A DNA stretch of 64,000 bases from Atopobium sp. oral taxon 416 (GTDB taxonomy: Bacteria > Actinomycetota > Coriobacteriia > Coriobacteriales > Atopobiaceae): NCBI RefSeq assembly GCF_018128285.1, contig NZ_CP072380.1, positions 1,922,001 through 1,986,000 on the forward strand. Direction: 5' to 3'. Each line of letters opens with the position of its first letter. Position 1 is the stretch's first letter. Of the stretch, positions 35,975 through 45,373 are shown one piece after another. The notes under the pieces are model-generated. The model searched no databases. It saw nothing but the letters and a program-made list of their open reading frames with translations, and was not told where the DNA came from. The translations under genes and the position numbers were made by a program.

Positions 35975-37138
35975 ACTCGCTGCCAGACCATAATTGACCT
36001 GACGCCCCTGTCCTTCCAATAGCTCCAGAAGGGTTGCTCTATGTCTATGAGCACACGCCTGGTATAGACATACCTGCCTCCTGCAAGCTTGCCTGAGAGC
36101 GTATCCTTCTTCTTCCGCTCAGAATGCCTTACCTGCTCTATCCACAGAAAGCAGGCAAGACAAGTACCCCAGCCACTTCGTAGAAGACCCCATGGAAGAA
36201 AAGCAGGAACTCGCACAGCCTTCGCTGCATCGCATTGACGAGGTCGAGCGCATCGTGCACGGCCTTCTTCGCCACGCTCGCTGTGTGCTTGAAGACCCCA
36301 AGCGAGGAGAGCCACGCGCGCATATCCTGCATGGTCGTCAGTGGCGACCCATAAGCTGTCGACGATACCTGAAAGGGCATCTGTCAGCTTCCCGTCCTCG
36401 GGCCTGCCCCTGCCGCAGAGGATGGCATATTCGTCGCTTAAGTCATTTGCGCAGCACTCCACGCAGACCTTCTTGTTCTATATGCCACAGCAATGCACAA
36501 CATGGCCGTGCGTGTGCGCCTCCCTCAGCATCTGGATGTTCGACCTTATCCCTGTTGCCTGTAAGCGACTCGTCGAGATAGATCCCGATCTTTTGGCAGG
36601 ACACGGAAGGTCCATACCTGAAGGCGCCAAGAGCGGCCTGCATCACCTCGAAGAGCCTCATGCGCATGGAACCACGGTGTCCTTAAGGCTCACATGGCAG
36701 CTGTCGGCAAGCTCCCTTAAGGGACATGCCTGCAAGCGTGCCCTTTGCATATGCGGCCCATGTGGCGGCCGTGGGCTTGGACATGGCCAGGACAGATCTT
36801 GTCTTTACAAAGAAGGTCTTGCCTCACGAGCAACACTTCCATCTCTTAAGGACACACGCGTCGTGGCCCTTGCAGTAGAAGCTGAGCGATTTGCACCTCG
36901 GGCACCTCTTGGGTGTTCCCGCAAGTGCAGAGCCTACCATCTTCTTGGCTATGAGCGCCTTCAGTCTCTCCAGGAGCTTGCACTTCTCAGAGATCTCCAT
37001 CTTTTCGATCTGCTGCAGTATCATTGGATCCATCCGGGCCCTTCGATCCTCGATGTTTTTGTTTGACGACATACATTGTAGGCAAAGGCCCGGACACTTT
37101 TGGGCCCTTCTCAGGTCAATTATGGTCTAACAGCGAGT
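35975..37138 (-). mobile_element. IS1595-like insertion sequence, inactive
   Basis: Ends carry long inverted repeats sharing AGACCATAATTGACCTGA with an outer ACTCGCTG (35975-36002 and 37111-37138), about 26 of 28 positions identical. Between them on the minus strand lies a broken transposase. Length about 1164 bases. No convincing target duplication was found. The right end sits within the 3' part of the lysA-like pseudogene. Confidence 0.7.
35985..37072 (-). pseudogene. IS1595/ISXO2-like transposase, broken
   Basis: Pieces in order on the minus strand: N-terminal part ISEKCKLLERLKALIAKKMVG with a zinc ribbon CPRCKSLSFYCKGHDACVLKRWKC; then MRLFEVMQAALGAFRYGPS and IGIYLDESLTGN; CGRGRPEDGKLTDALSGIVD and VATDDHAGYARV; and the end EQVRHSERKKKDTLSGKLAGG. 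Shifts occur between 36824 and 36667 and near 36330. The family label rests on the zinc ribbon followed by a DDE-like domain and is less certain than the transposase call. Confidence 0.6.
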
Positions 37139-37757
37139 CTAGTGAAAAGAACTGCGTGGGCAAGATCGTCACGGCATATGCGCCCGCATTGGTGCAAATG
37201 ACCGCATCGCCGCATTCCAAATGCGGACACCGGATGTCCTCCGTTATATAATCAACTGTTGTGCACAGATTACCGATCAGCTTCACAAGCTCTGAGGGAC
37301 CGCCTTCCTGTAAAGTATAAAACCATTAAGTGTATTCTTCAGGATAAGGTAGGTTTTACCGTGCGATACTTTTCGATCCATCACCTCAGTTGCATAGTAT
37401 CCACTTTGGCGCACTGCATGCCTGCCCACCCCAATCATAGTTCTTGTATCAGGATGTGCCCTCCACTAGTGGTCAAGTGCCTGTTGAAATCCTCGTCCCA
37501 GCTCGATAAGTATCTAAGGACGTATCCTGCGCGGTATACGCGACGCCCATGCCAGACCCCATGTTAACGAAATCCAGTCCTCTGCAGACGCACTCAAATT
37601 TCTCCACAGGTCTAAACATCCGTTGGTAATGCGCAGCCAACACAGGCTCACGCAGCTCTTGGCTTTTCAGGTGCCTGGAATGCTGATCGCCTTGATATGT
37701 TCGCACGCATTGTCCTCAAGAAACGAAAGCGTCCAGTCTTCATCGATGCCAAATTTT
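37139..37757 (-). pseudogene. PLP-dependent decarboxylase (LysA-like), C-terminal half, interrupted by ISL3
   Basis: Continues the gene cut by the ISL3 element. On the minus strand from the insertion point: KFGIDEDWTLSFLEDNACEHIK, SQELREPVLAAHYQRMF, LDFVNMGSGMGVAY, GHILI, and at the far end VDYITEDIRCPHLECGDAV and NAGAYAVTILPTQFFS. These are the SKFG, GSG and CGD...NAGAY motifs of fold-type III diaminopimelate-type decarboxylases. Several frame shifts and stops are present, so the gene is dead even apart from the insertion. The end abuts the IS1595-like element. Confidence 0.75.
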
Positions 37758-39162
37758 GGCTCTTCGCTGTTTCTAGTGGGTAGCGTATGCCAGCTGCCTC
37801 TGGGCTGTGAAGTCCAGACGGCCTAGCCTGAGGAAGATCATCGTCCTGAAGTAGGCAATGCTCCTGAAGCCCCTGGCGATGCTGCGGACTGACTGGACCA
37901 CCGAGTTGAAGCCTTCCAGGAACGAGTTGGTAGATCCCCTCTTCCACCAGTTCAAGATCCCCTCCCGCTCCTTCCTGAGGGTCCTCGCCACGCTCTTCAT
38001 CTCGGCCACGGCAGAGTGCGCCATCCACGAGCAGAGGCGCTCTGGGGCCCTGGCCGCCGATTTTCTGTCTGCGCATGAATAGACGTCCTGCAGTGCCTTT
38101 GCCATCTGGCAGGCGCGTGCCTCCCTGAGATGGGTCTTCGCAGGGTCGAGCTCCTCCCTCTTGGCGAGCTGGCGCTTTGTGAGCGACTCCTTCTTCTTCA
38201 GCCACAGGTACTTCGTCTGGGCAAGCTGCCTTGTGCTTCTCCGCCGACTCGCGCCTCTCTTGGCACCTCACAGGGTCTGTCGCCCTCATCAGGAGCTGCA
38301 CCACATGGAAGCTGTCCACGCTCTGTGCGGCCTGGGGCATCTGCGCCGCCACGTCGAGCGAGTATGCCTCGGCCATATCGCGCGTGACCTCTAAGACCTT
38401 CGTGCGGTCCCCTCCCGTGCTCTTTAAGCTCGGCGCAGAGCCTGCCTAAGGCCCCCTTGTCTCTGCCTTGCGTGACGGCTATGGCACGCTGACAGTCGAG
38501 GTTGGCCATGATGCTGATGTAGCTTTGGTTGCGCTTGCGGGCGGTGTCGTCTATGCCTACGCGCACGACATCCGAGTAGTCGGCGGCATCCCTCGCCTCG
38601 TCGACGGCCTTGCCCAGCAGCCTCCATATGCGCGTGGGCTGTCTCGTGCACCAGATGCGCTATCGCGGAGACGCTCATTCCCGAGAGCGTCATCACGATC
38701 ACCTGCGCCTCGAAGAGCGCCGTGAAGTGCGTCTTCGGCCGCACCTTTCAGGGCATCCTTGTGGCATGCACGCCGTCTTTGGGACAGTCCGCCCTGGGCG
38801 GCGCGCAGTGCACGATCGTATCGCATTGCCAGATGCTAAGATGCCACAAGGTCCTCTCGCGCGTGTCACAGGTGCCGCACATCCTGTGGCATACGGGGCA
38901 CTCGAGCGCCTGGCCCTCCTGTGCGCGACCCTCACATGGAGCTCGTCTTGCGCTTCCTCGCGCTTCTTAAACCAGACGCCCGTGACCTCCCACTCGTCCT
39001 TAAGCCCCCTGGGACCTCTTAAAGAGCCTTGCTAGCATCCCTGCCTGAACATCCATATCGCACCTTAGGAACGCAGCCTCCTGTCGGGGAAAATCCTACC
39101 GTTTAAAGGCCACGCCCTCAAGGGGATGCAGAAGTGCTACCCACTAGAAACAGCGAAGAGCC
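37758..39162 (-). mobile_element. ISL3-family insertion sequence with perfect 8-bp target duplication
   Basis: Inverted ends GGCTCTTCGCTGTTTCTAGT at 37758 and its complement ending at 39162; the GGCTCTTCG start is typical for ISL3. Direct flanks are CAAATTTT at 37750-37757 and at 39163-39170, an eight-base target duplication, the size expected for ISL3. Element length 1405 bases. Removing it and one copy of the repeat restores GLPSKFGID in the interrupted decarboxylase gene. Confidence 0.93.
37773..39056 (-). pseudogene. ISL3-family transposase, frameshifted
   Basis: Minus-strand pieces in order: MLARLFKR, LKDEWEVTGVWFKKREEAQDELH, zinc-finger-like ECPVCHRMCGTC, CAPPRADCPKDGVHATRMP, a stop, KTHFTALFEAQVIVMTLSGMS, RVGIDDTARKRNQSYISIM (first catalytic Asp), DMAEAYSLDVAAQMPQAAQ and DSFHVVQLLM (second), and SWMAHS...FLEGFNSVVQSVRSIARGFRS with the closing Glu, ending QLAYATH. 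At least four frame changes and one stop separate them. With base-call errors removed the protein would be about 420 residues, the family size. Confidence 0.85.
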
Positions 39163-39340
39163 CAAATTTTGACGGCAGGCCCCCTTCTCTGAAAAGGAAA
39201 AATTCGGATTGATACACAGGCCAACCGGTATCGTCACCCCAACCTGCTCTGCAACTGTCTCAATTCTCTTGATCTCGTATCCTGCGCCTGACTCTGCATC
39301 TCCTGATCGAGCATAGGTGCGCATCACCGTTTAAGCCCCT
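39163..39340 (-). pseudogene. PLP-dependent decarboxylase (LysA-like), upstream fragment
   Basis: Minus-strand frame with IKRIETVAEQVGVTIPVGL, INPNFSFS and, across the insertion repeat, GLPSKFG, the middle of a fold-type III decarboxylase barrel. The N-terminal part of the gene with the PLP lysine was not recognised upstream; 39340-39450 shows no clear coding. The other half lies beyond the ISL3 element. A role in lysine, ornithine or polyamine metabolism would be possible; the exact substrate cannot be read. Confidence 0.75.
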
Positions 39341-39631
39341 GACCGTTGGCGATAGTACATACCCTTCATTCTGTCCTCTACCGCCCTCATTGTATCCAAT
39401 ACGGTCCTCACCCTTTGTTCTTGATCCCTCTGAATCCTCAAGGCTGAGCCAACCCCAGTGTGCTCTGTATTGACAGCGATGACAGAGATTGAGGGAATGA
39501 ATCGCGTGAGAGTGGTTCAGGTCCTTTCAGGGACCTCTACGGCGATGCATACAATCATGATATGCTTAATCAGACGGAAACAACCACAACCGCTTGTGTA
39601 TGTGGCACAACGACCTACAAGGGATTCAGGT

Positions 39632-40825
39632 ATGCCATACTCTGATCGAGACTATAACAGCTATCCGCAACATTACGACCGGTATCAGCCACAGCATGCC
39701 CAGCGAAATCGATCAGGCAATGGCTCTAGACGCCGCCGGCAGACCTCACAGACCCATCACCGCTCACACTCACAATATTCAGGGCATCGAGGTGGACACA
39801 ACAAGAGGCGCCGCCCACCACGGCGCGGGTACTACGATCCTCGGCACAATAACAACCATACGCTGCAGCTCATCATCATCGTCGCCCTCATTATTCTGCT
39901 TCTCTTCGCAATCGGCAGCTGCATGCGCTCGATAAACATGGCACAGACCCGCCAGGATCAGCAGCGACAACAGGAGGAGGAAGAGCAACCGAAAGAGAAC
40001 CCACAGGATTCCCGGGTAGCCTATGGGGCGGATGAGAACATCACCAACGAGCTCTCCCCCGTTCTCGACCGCAGCGAAAAGCTCCAACAGATCGCTCAGA
40101 ACGCTACGTCCTATCCTGATGACCGCATCATCGAGCTGGCAGTCAATGAACCTGCCGCAATCGACTTCGTCGCACAGTATCCCCGGGCAAACAAGGACAC
40201 TTCAGGCTACACCGGTACGGTCACCCAGGGCACCTATCCTGCGCTCTACGACTGGGATACGAGCTGGGGCAATATGGACTACGGAGACTTACCGCTCGGC
40301 GTTTCAGGCTCCGGCCCCACAGCCCTCTCAATCGCCTACATGGGACTTACAGGCAACTCAGATCAGACTCCGGCTACCATCGCTAACCTCGCCCTGCAGA
40401 ACAGCATGGCTACCGGGGATTCCGGCACCTCCGCTGACTTCTTCACGCAGGATATCGGGGATTTAGGCCTCACCTGTACCGGCATCGATGCAAACAAAGA
40501 AAGCATCACGAAGTACCTGGCTGCAAACACGCCGATCTTGGCTGAAGTGAAGGCTGATACCTTAACAACCACCGCACACTGGATCCTGGCGACCAACGCA
40601 GACAAGAATACCGGAGCGGTCACCGTATTTGACCCGACCTCCACCTCCGTCTCCTCACACGCCTGGGATCCGGGCACGATTGCGGCCTCCGCCGACATCG
40701 TCTTTATGGTCAAGCAGGCAAGCGCCGACCAGGCAACGCAGGGCCAAAGCGACCAAGCCGCTGCGACAAACCAACAGAGCACAACCACACAGGGACAGAG
40801 CGCCAAACAGGGCTCCACGCAGTAG
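39632..40825 (+). CDS. membrane-anchored C39-like peptidase-fold protein with Ser in place of the catalytic Cys
   Basis: Seen: 397 residues; a basic His/Arg/Tyr/Gln-rich cytoplasmic N-terminus (1-75), one span (about 78-96), a Gln/Glu-rich linker, then a C39_2-type papain-like domain (about 200-375) with YDWDTSWGNMDYG, VSGSGPTALSIAYMGLTG and a catalytic-type histidine in TTTAHWILATNAD (His316); a Gln-rich tail follows. In this family the helix start is normally GxGCGPT; here the cysteine position is Ser227, so peptidase activity is doubtful. ATG 39632 was preferred over upstream starts in a frame that runs through non-coding-looking sequence. Function unknown. Confidence 0.75.
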   Translation: MPYSDRDYNSYPQHYDRYQPQHAQRNRSGNGSRRRRQTSQTHHRSHSQYSGHRGGHNKRRRPPRRGYYDPRHNNNHTLQLIIIVALIILLLFAIGSCMRSINMAQTRQDQQRQQEEEEQPKENPQDSRVAYGADENITNELSPVLDRSEKLQQIAQNATSYPDDRIIELAVNEPAAIDFVAQYPRANKDTSGYTGTVTQGTYPALYDWDTSWGNMDYGDLPLGVSGSGPTALSIAYMGLTGNSDQTPATIANLALQNSMATGDSGTSADFFTQDIGDLGLTCTGIDANKESITKYLAANTPILAEVKADTLTTTAHWILATNADKNTGAVTVFDPTSTSVSSHAWDPGTIAASADIVFMVKQASADQATQGQSDQAAATNQQSTTTQGQSAKQGSTQ

Positions 40826-40874
40826 GCCCACTGCCTCGGTGCCTCGGGCACCAGAAAACGTATCCCTGGCTGCA

Positions 40875-40908
40875 CAATGCCTTTCCCCGAGTGGGAAGGC
40901 ATTTCTCA
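40875..40908 (+). terminator. terminator after the C39-like gene
   Basis: AATGCCTTTCCC and GGGAAGGCATT pair around CGAGT, with one bulged base, followed by TCTCATC. Lies about 50 bases after the stop. Confidence 0.6.
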
Positions 40909-40934
40909 TCTCCATCGGATTACAGCTGCGTTGC

Positions 40935-40980
40935 ACAAAAGGAGCCGCCTGAGTCTTGCAAGACCCAGACGGCCACCTCC
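40935..40980 (-). terminator. terminator of the phosphohexomutase gene
   Basis: On the minus strand GCCGTCTGGGTCTTG pairs with CAAGACTCAGGCGGC (two mismatches), followed by TCCTTTTG. About 30 bases after the stop of the mutase gene. Confidence 0.65.
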
Positions 40981-41004
40981 ATACACACTGTATAGTGTGA
41001 CGTG

Positions 41005-42732
41005 TTACTTCAGGATATTCTCTGCTGCACGCTGGAGCTTGGAGCGGATGGACTCTGCCTCAGTGCGGGCTGCACCCTTGCTGAACAGATATGCCTTGAC
41101 CTTCGGCTCGGTACCGGAAGGACGGAAGATAACCTTGTTGTCGCCCTCGAGTCTGAACTCGATAACGTTCGCAGGCGGCAGCTTCTGCGGAGCCTCTTTC
41201 TGCAACCCGGAGACGCGCGGCATCTCGACACCCTTAGCGAAGTCGGTGACGCCGGTGACCTTGTAGCCTGCGATCTCCGCCAGCGGATGCTCACGCAGGT
41301 TGTTCATGATCTGAGCCATACGTGCCGCACCGGACTCGCCCGGGAAGCCAGCGTTGACGGTACCGTTAAGGTAGTAGCCAAACTTCTTGTAGAGGGCCTC
41401 CATTGCCTCGTAGAGGTCCATGTCGCGGTCTGCATAGTAGGAGGCCATCTCAACGCACATCTCGACGGCGACAATTGCATCCTTGTCGCGTACGTGCGTA
41501 CCGACCAGATAACCGTAGGACTCCTCAAAGCCCATCAGGAAGCGGTCTTCTTCGCCCTCAGCCCTGAGCTGATCGATCTGGTCGCCGATGTACTTGAAGC
41601 CGGTGAGGACGCGGCGCATCTCAAAGCCATACTCACGGGCCAGAGCATCCGGCATCACTGAGGAGACGATCGTGGACACGGCGACCTTCTGCTTCGGATC
41701 CTCGCCGCGGTCCTTTGCCATCTTGCACAGCCAGTCCATCAGCAGAACGCCCATCTCGTTGCCGGTCAGGAGCTTGTACTCGCCGTCGTGCGGGATTGCG
41801 GTACCCATACGGTCGGCATCCGGGTCAGTTGCGACAACCAAGTTCGGCTTGACTTTCTCAGCCAGATCCAGCGCCAGCTGCAGCGCCTCACGGAACTCAG
41901 GATTCGGGTACTTGCAGGTCGGGAAGCGGCCATCCGGCTTTGCCTGCTCGGGGACCACCGTCACGTTCTCAACGCCGATCTCCTTGAGGATACGGCTCAC
42001 ACACTCCATACCGGTGCCATTGAGCGGCGTATAGACGATTGAATAGGACGGATCCGCCTTGAATCCGGGGATGGAGACCTTCTTGACGGCTGCGATAAAG
42101 GTATCGAGGACCTCTTCCGGTGTCCACTCGATCAGACCCTGCTTCAGGCCCTCATCGAAGTTCATCATCTTGACGGCGCCGAACATCGGGGTCTTAGCGA
42201 TGGAAGCGGAGATCTCGTCTGCAGCCTCATTGGCGATCTGTCCGCCGTTGTCGTTGTAGACCTTGTAGCCGTTGTACTGCGCCGGGTTGTGGGAGGCGGT
42301 CAGTACGATGCCGGCCGAGGTGTGGAGATAGCGGACCGCGAAGGACAGGGTCGGTACCGGCTCAATGCGCGGATAGACGTAGACGTGGATGCCGTTAGCA
42401 GCTAGGACACCTGCAGCGACCTTCTGGAAGTCCTCGCCCTTGAGGCGGGAGTCACGCGCGATTGCCAGCGACGGCTTGTCATAGTGGGCGTTCAGATAGT
42501 TTGCGACGCCCTGAGTCGCCTGTGCCACAACGTAGACATTCATGCGGTTGGTGCCAACGCCGAGCGTGCCGCGAAGGCCTGCGGTGCCAAACTCAAGATT
42601 GCGGTAGAATGCATCGTTGAGCTTATCGTCTTCTTTATCTGCGATAAGCTGATCGAGCTCTTCTTTCAGATCCGGCTCAGCGCAATTCTTCTGCCACTCT
42701 TCCACTCTCTTCTGAACTTCAGGTTCCAGCAT
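41005..42732 (-). CDS. phospho-sugar mutase (phosphoglucomutase/phosphomannomutase)
   Basis: Interconverts hexose 1- and 6-phosphates; supplies glucose-1-phosphate for envelope glycolipids and polysaccharides. Seen: 575 residues; active-site serine in TASHNPAQYNGYK (Ser147), the metal-binding DPDADRMG, the sugar-binding GFEESYGYL and the phosphate-binding RPSGTEPKVKAYL at the C-terminus. Length and the long insert are those of the PgcA-like bacterial branch. A start ATG at 42732 is preceded by GAGGAGTCCTG. It is a single gene convergent with the C39-like gene. Confidence 0.95.
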   Translation of the reverse strand: MLEPEVQKRVEEWQKNCAEPDLKEELDQLIADKEDDKLNDAFYRNLEFGTAGLRGTLGVGTNRMNVYVVAQATQGVANYLNAHYDKPSLAIARDSRLKGEDFQKVAAGVLAANGIHVYVYPRIEPVPTLSFAVRYLHTSAGIVLTASHNPAQYNGYKVYNDNGGQIANEAADEISASIAKTPMFGAVKMMNFDEGLKQGLIEWTPEEVLDTFIAAVKKVSIPGFKADPSYSIVYTPLNGTGMECVSRILKEIGVENVTVVPEQAKPDGRFPTCKYPNPEFREALQLALDLAEKVKPNLVVATDPDADRMGTAIPHDGEYKLLTGNEMGVLLMDWLCKMAKDRGEDPKQKVAVSTIVSSVMPDALAREYGFEMRRVLTGFKYIGDQIDQLRAEGEEDRFLMGFEESYGYLVGTHVRDKDAIVAVEMCVEMASYYADRDMDLYEAMEALYKKFGYYLNGTVNAGFPGESGAARMAQIMNNLREHPLAEIAGYKVTGVTDFAKGVEMPRVSGLQKEAPQKLPPANVIEFRLEGDNKVIFRPSGTEPKVKAYLFSKGAARTEAESIRSKLQRAAENILK

Positions 42733-43010
42733 CAGGACTCCTCCTCAATTCAGGGTTACAAGACTTGTCTCAGGCATAGGAAAATCGACGTGTCACTTCT
42801 ATACCTACCTGTTTTCCTTTATACAACTATAGAGGGGTCAATGGGGCTGGCGAATCAGCTACCATCGCTCAGCGGGCTAACCTGACGCATAAACGCAATC
42901 GACTGGGTAGCAATGCCCTCCCACACGCTCTGTTCGCATTCCTTGCTACAATACAGTGCAATGATTTTTCATGAGACCGGCATGATACGTGCGGGACAAT
43001 GAGGTGAGCA

Positions 43011-45266
43011 ATGGAATTTTATGCGACCTGCCCGGCAGGCTTTGAACAGCTTTTGGCCCAGGAACTGCGCTCCTGCGGTATACACACTGCACGGCCACTC
43101 CAGGGACAGGTAGCATTTACCGGGACCCTTGAGGACGGTTACCGCGCCTGCCTCTGGTCAGGGCTGGCCTCCCGTATTGTAGCGGTGATCGCCCGCGTCA
43201 AGGCTTCCACTGCAGACGAGCTGTACGAGAGTCTCTCTCAAATCCCCTGGGAAGAGCACATCCCCACAGACACCCGTCTTACAATCGAAGCGCATGGCAC
43301 CACCGCAGAGATCAGAAACACGCAGTATCTGGCATTAAGAACGAAAGATGCTCTGAGTGATCGGATCTTCTCCAAAACCGGCATCAAGATCCAAACCGAT
43401 ACAGCGCGCCCAACCCTGCGCGTAGCGATCCGCTTGCAGAAGACGCATGCCACGATCGGGATCGACCTCACCGGCGAAGCGCTCTTTAAGCGGGACTATC
43501 TGCCTAAGCGCTCCGCCCAGAACACCTTAGTGCCGCTGCGTCCCGACTATGCCCGGGCACTCCTCGACACCGCTGGGTGGTTCCACACGGTCCGCCACGA
43601 CAACCCAACGCTCTTTATCCTGTTCAGTGGCGCCGGCACGATCGCGGCAGAAGCCATCAGACAGGCACAGGACAGAGCCTCAGGGCTCGACCGCACCGCC
43701 TGGGGATTCACGGGTTGGCTCGGACACCAGGAGTCTGTCTGGAACGCACTTGTGAGAGAAGCCCAGGAACGCGCTGAAGCAGGAGCTGAACGTACCGTTA
43801 ACCTCATTGCCTTCGACACACGGCCGGAAGCAGGACTTGCGTTACAGCAGAGCCTGACACGGGAAAACCTGCAGGCAAAACCAATCTTCTTCAGACCACA
43901 GAGGGTAGCGCATGGGCTCGAGAAAGCGCTCACCTATGCCCACAACCTCAACTGTGTAGCAGACCTGTCCTGGCTCGATCCGAATGCGAAGGCATCTTGT
44001 GTGTCCACCTTGCTGCAGGCCAGACAGATATTCACCTACGTGCCCTCAGATACTGGCTGTGCCGTACTCTCCGCTGAAGCGGATCTCTCAAGCATCATGG
44101 GAAACAATCCTACCTCAGAGCAGGAACTGCTCCAGGGCAACCAGCACACAGAGCTCAGTGCCTATACCTTACACAACAAACCGGATACCAAAACAGTGCG
44201 CCTCAACGACGGCACGACCCTACCGGCCTTTCTCGATAACTCCCAGCAGTTCTCCAAGCGCTTGGAAAAAGTGTCAAAAGCACGCGCGAGGTGGGCTCAG
44301 CGGGAGGATGTGAGCTGCTATCGCGTCTACGATGCAGATCTGCCTGATTACTCCGCCTCAATCGAGCTCTATCAGGGACTGCAGAAGGGACGCTGGCTCC
44401 AGATCTCCGAATATGTCGCCCCGAAGGGCATCGATCAGGACCTGGCACAGCAGCGTCTCTGGGATATGGTGACGATCGCACCACGCGTCCTGCATGTCTC
44501 TCCGGAAAACACCTACCTGAAGCGCAGAAAACGCGCCAAGGGTGGCTCACAGTATGTGGATCAGGCAAAGAAGACGCCACAGCGCATCTATTACAGCCGG
44601 AAGAAGGGCATTTTGCTCCCCGAAGGCTCCCACTTGATCGATGAAGGAGGGCTCACCTTCGAGGTCAACTTCACCAACCACCTCGACTGCGGCATCTTTT
44701 TGGACCACCGCGATACCCGAGCGATGATCAGAGAGATGGCAAAGAAGACGAAGGGCTCAAAGCGCTTCCTGAACCTCTTTGCCTACACCGGTACCGCAAC
44801 CTGCTACGCCGCAGACGGCGACATGCACCACACCACCTCGGTGGATATGTCAAAACCCTCGCTTGCTTGGGCCAAGCGGAACATGGAGCGCAACGGGTTC
44901 ACCGGACCCGATCACCAATATATTCAGGCAGACATCTTACAGTGGATCCATGAGCAGCGCCGCACTAAAAACCGCTGGGATCTGATCTTCGCGGATGTCC
45001 CGACCTTCTCAAACTCCTCCCGGATGCACCACAGCTGGGATGTGCAGCGCGACCACGCGGAATTCCTGATCACCCTCTCCCGCCTGCTCACGCATGACGG
45101 AATCTGCGTCTTCTCCTGCAACCTCAGGAGCTTCAAGCCGAATGTCGCCGCGCTTGAGAAGGCGGATGTCTCAATTCACGATATAACCCCGGACACGATC
45201 CCCGACGATTTTGCCCGCAACCCCAGGATCCACCACTGCTACTTGGTCCGCCATATCAAGCGCTAA
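43011..45266 (+). CDS. rlmL: RlmKL-type bifunctional 23S rRNA methyltransferase, N-terminal active site degenerate
   Basis: In Enterobacteria RlmKL makes m2G2445 and m7G2069 of 23S rRNA. Seen: THUMP region (about 1-165), a first Rossmann methyltransferase domain (about 170-370) and a second one (about 540-751). The second is intact: FLNLFAYTGTATCYAA (near 590) and FADVPTFSNSSRM (Asp662). The first lacks the usual DPxCGSGT (it reads FILFSGAGT, 203-210) and no NPPY motif follows, so the m2G activity is probably lost or changed. ATG 43011 follows GAGGTGAGCA. 751 residues, slightly longer than E. coli RlmKL (702). Confidence 0.85.
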   Translation: MEFYATCPAGFEQLLAQELRSCGIHTARPLQGQVAFTGTLEDGYRACLWSGLASRIVAVIARVKASTADELYESLSQIPWEEHIPTDTRLTIEAHGTTAEIRNTQYLALRTKDALSDRIFSKTGIKIQTDTARPTLRVAIRLQKTHATIGIDLTGEALFKRDYLPKRSAQNTLVPLRPDYARALLDTAGWFHTVRHDNPTLFILFSGAGTIAAEAIRQAQDRASGLDRTAWGFTGWLGHQESVWNALVREAQERAEAGAERTVNLIAFDTRPEAGLALQQSLTRENLQAKPIFFRPQRVAHGLEKALTYAHNLNCVADLSWLDPNAKASCVSTLLQARQIFTYVPSDTGCAVLSAEADLSSIMGNNPTSEQELLQGNQHTELSAYTLHNKPDTKTVRLNDGTTLPAFLDNSQQFSKRLEKVSKARARWAQREDVSCYRVYDADLPDYSASIELYQGLQKGRWLQISEYVAPKGIDQDLAQQRLWDMVTIAPRVLHVSPENTYLKRRKRAKGGSQYVDQAKKTPQRIYYSRKKGILLPEGSHLIDEGGLTFEVNFTNHLDCGIFLDHRDTRAMIREMAKKTKGSKRFLNLFAYTGTATCYAADGDMHHTTSVDMSKPSLAWAKRNMERNGFTGPDHQYIQADILQWIHEQRRTKNRWDLIFADVPTFSNSSRMHHSWDVQRDHAEFLITLSRLLTHDGICVFSCNLRSFKPNVAALEKADVSIHDITPDTIPDDFARNPRIHHCYLVRHIKR

Positions 45267-45286
45267 CCTCGCACACCATACTTACG

Positions 45287-45336
45287 AGAGAACAGGCCCG
45301 GATACCCCACGTGAGGCATCCGGGCCTGCTTTGCTA
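45287..45336 (+). terminator. hairpin between rlmKL and the S10 peptidase gene
   Basis: CAGGCCCGGATACC and GGCATCCGGGCCTG form a strong stem around CCACGTGA, followed by CTTTGCT. Lies between two convergent genes and probably serves both. Confidence 0.7.
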
Positions 45337-45373
45337 TTTAGCGAGCTACTGCGTCATCTCAATTCTAACGGCA

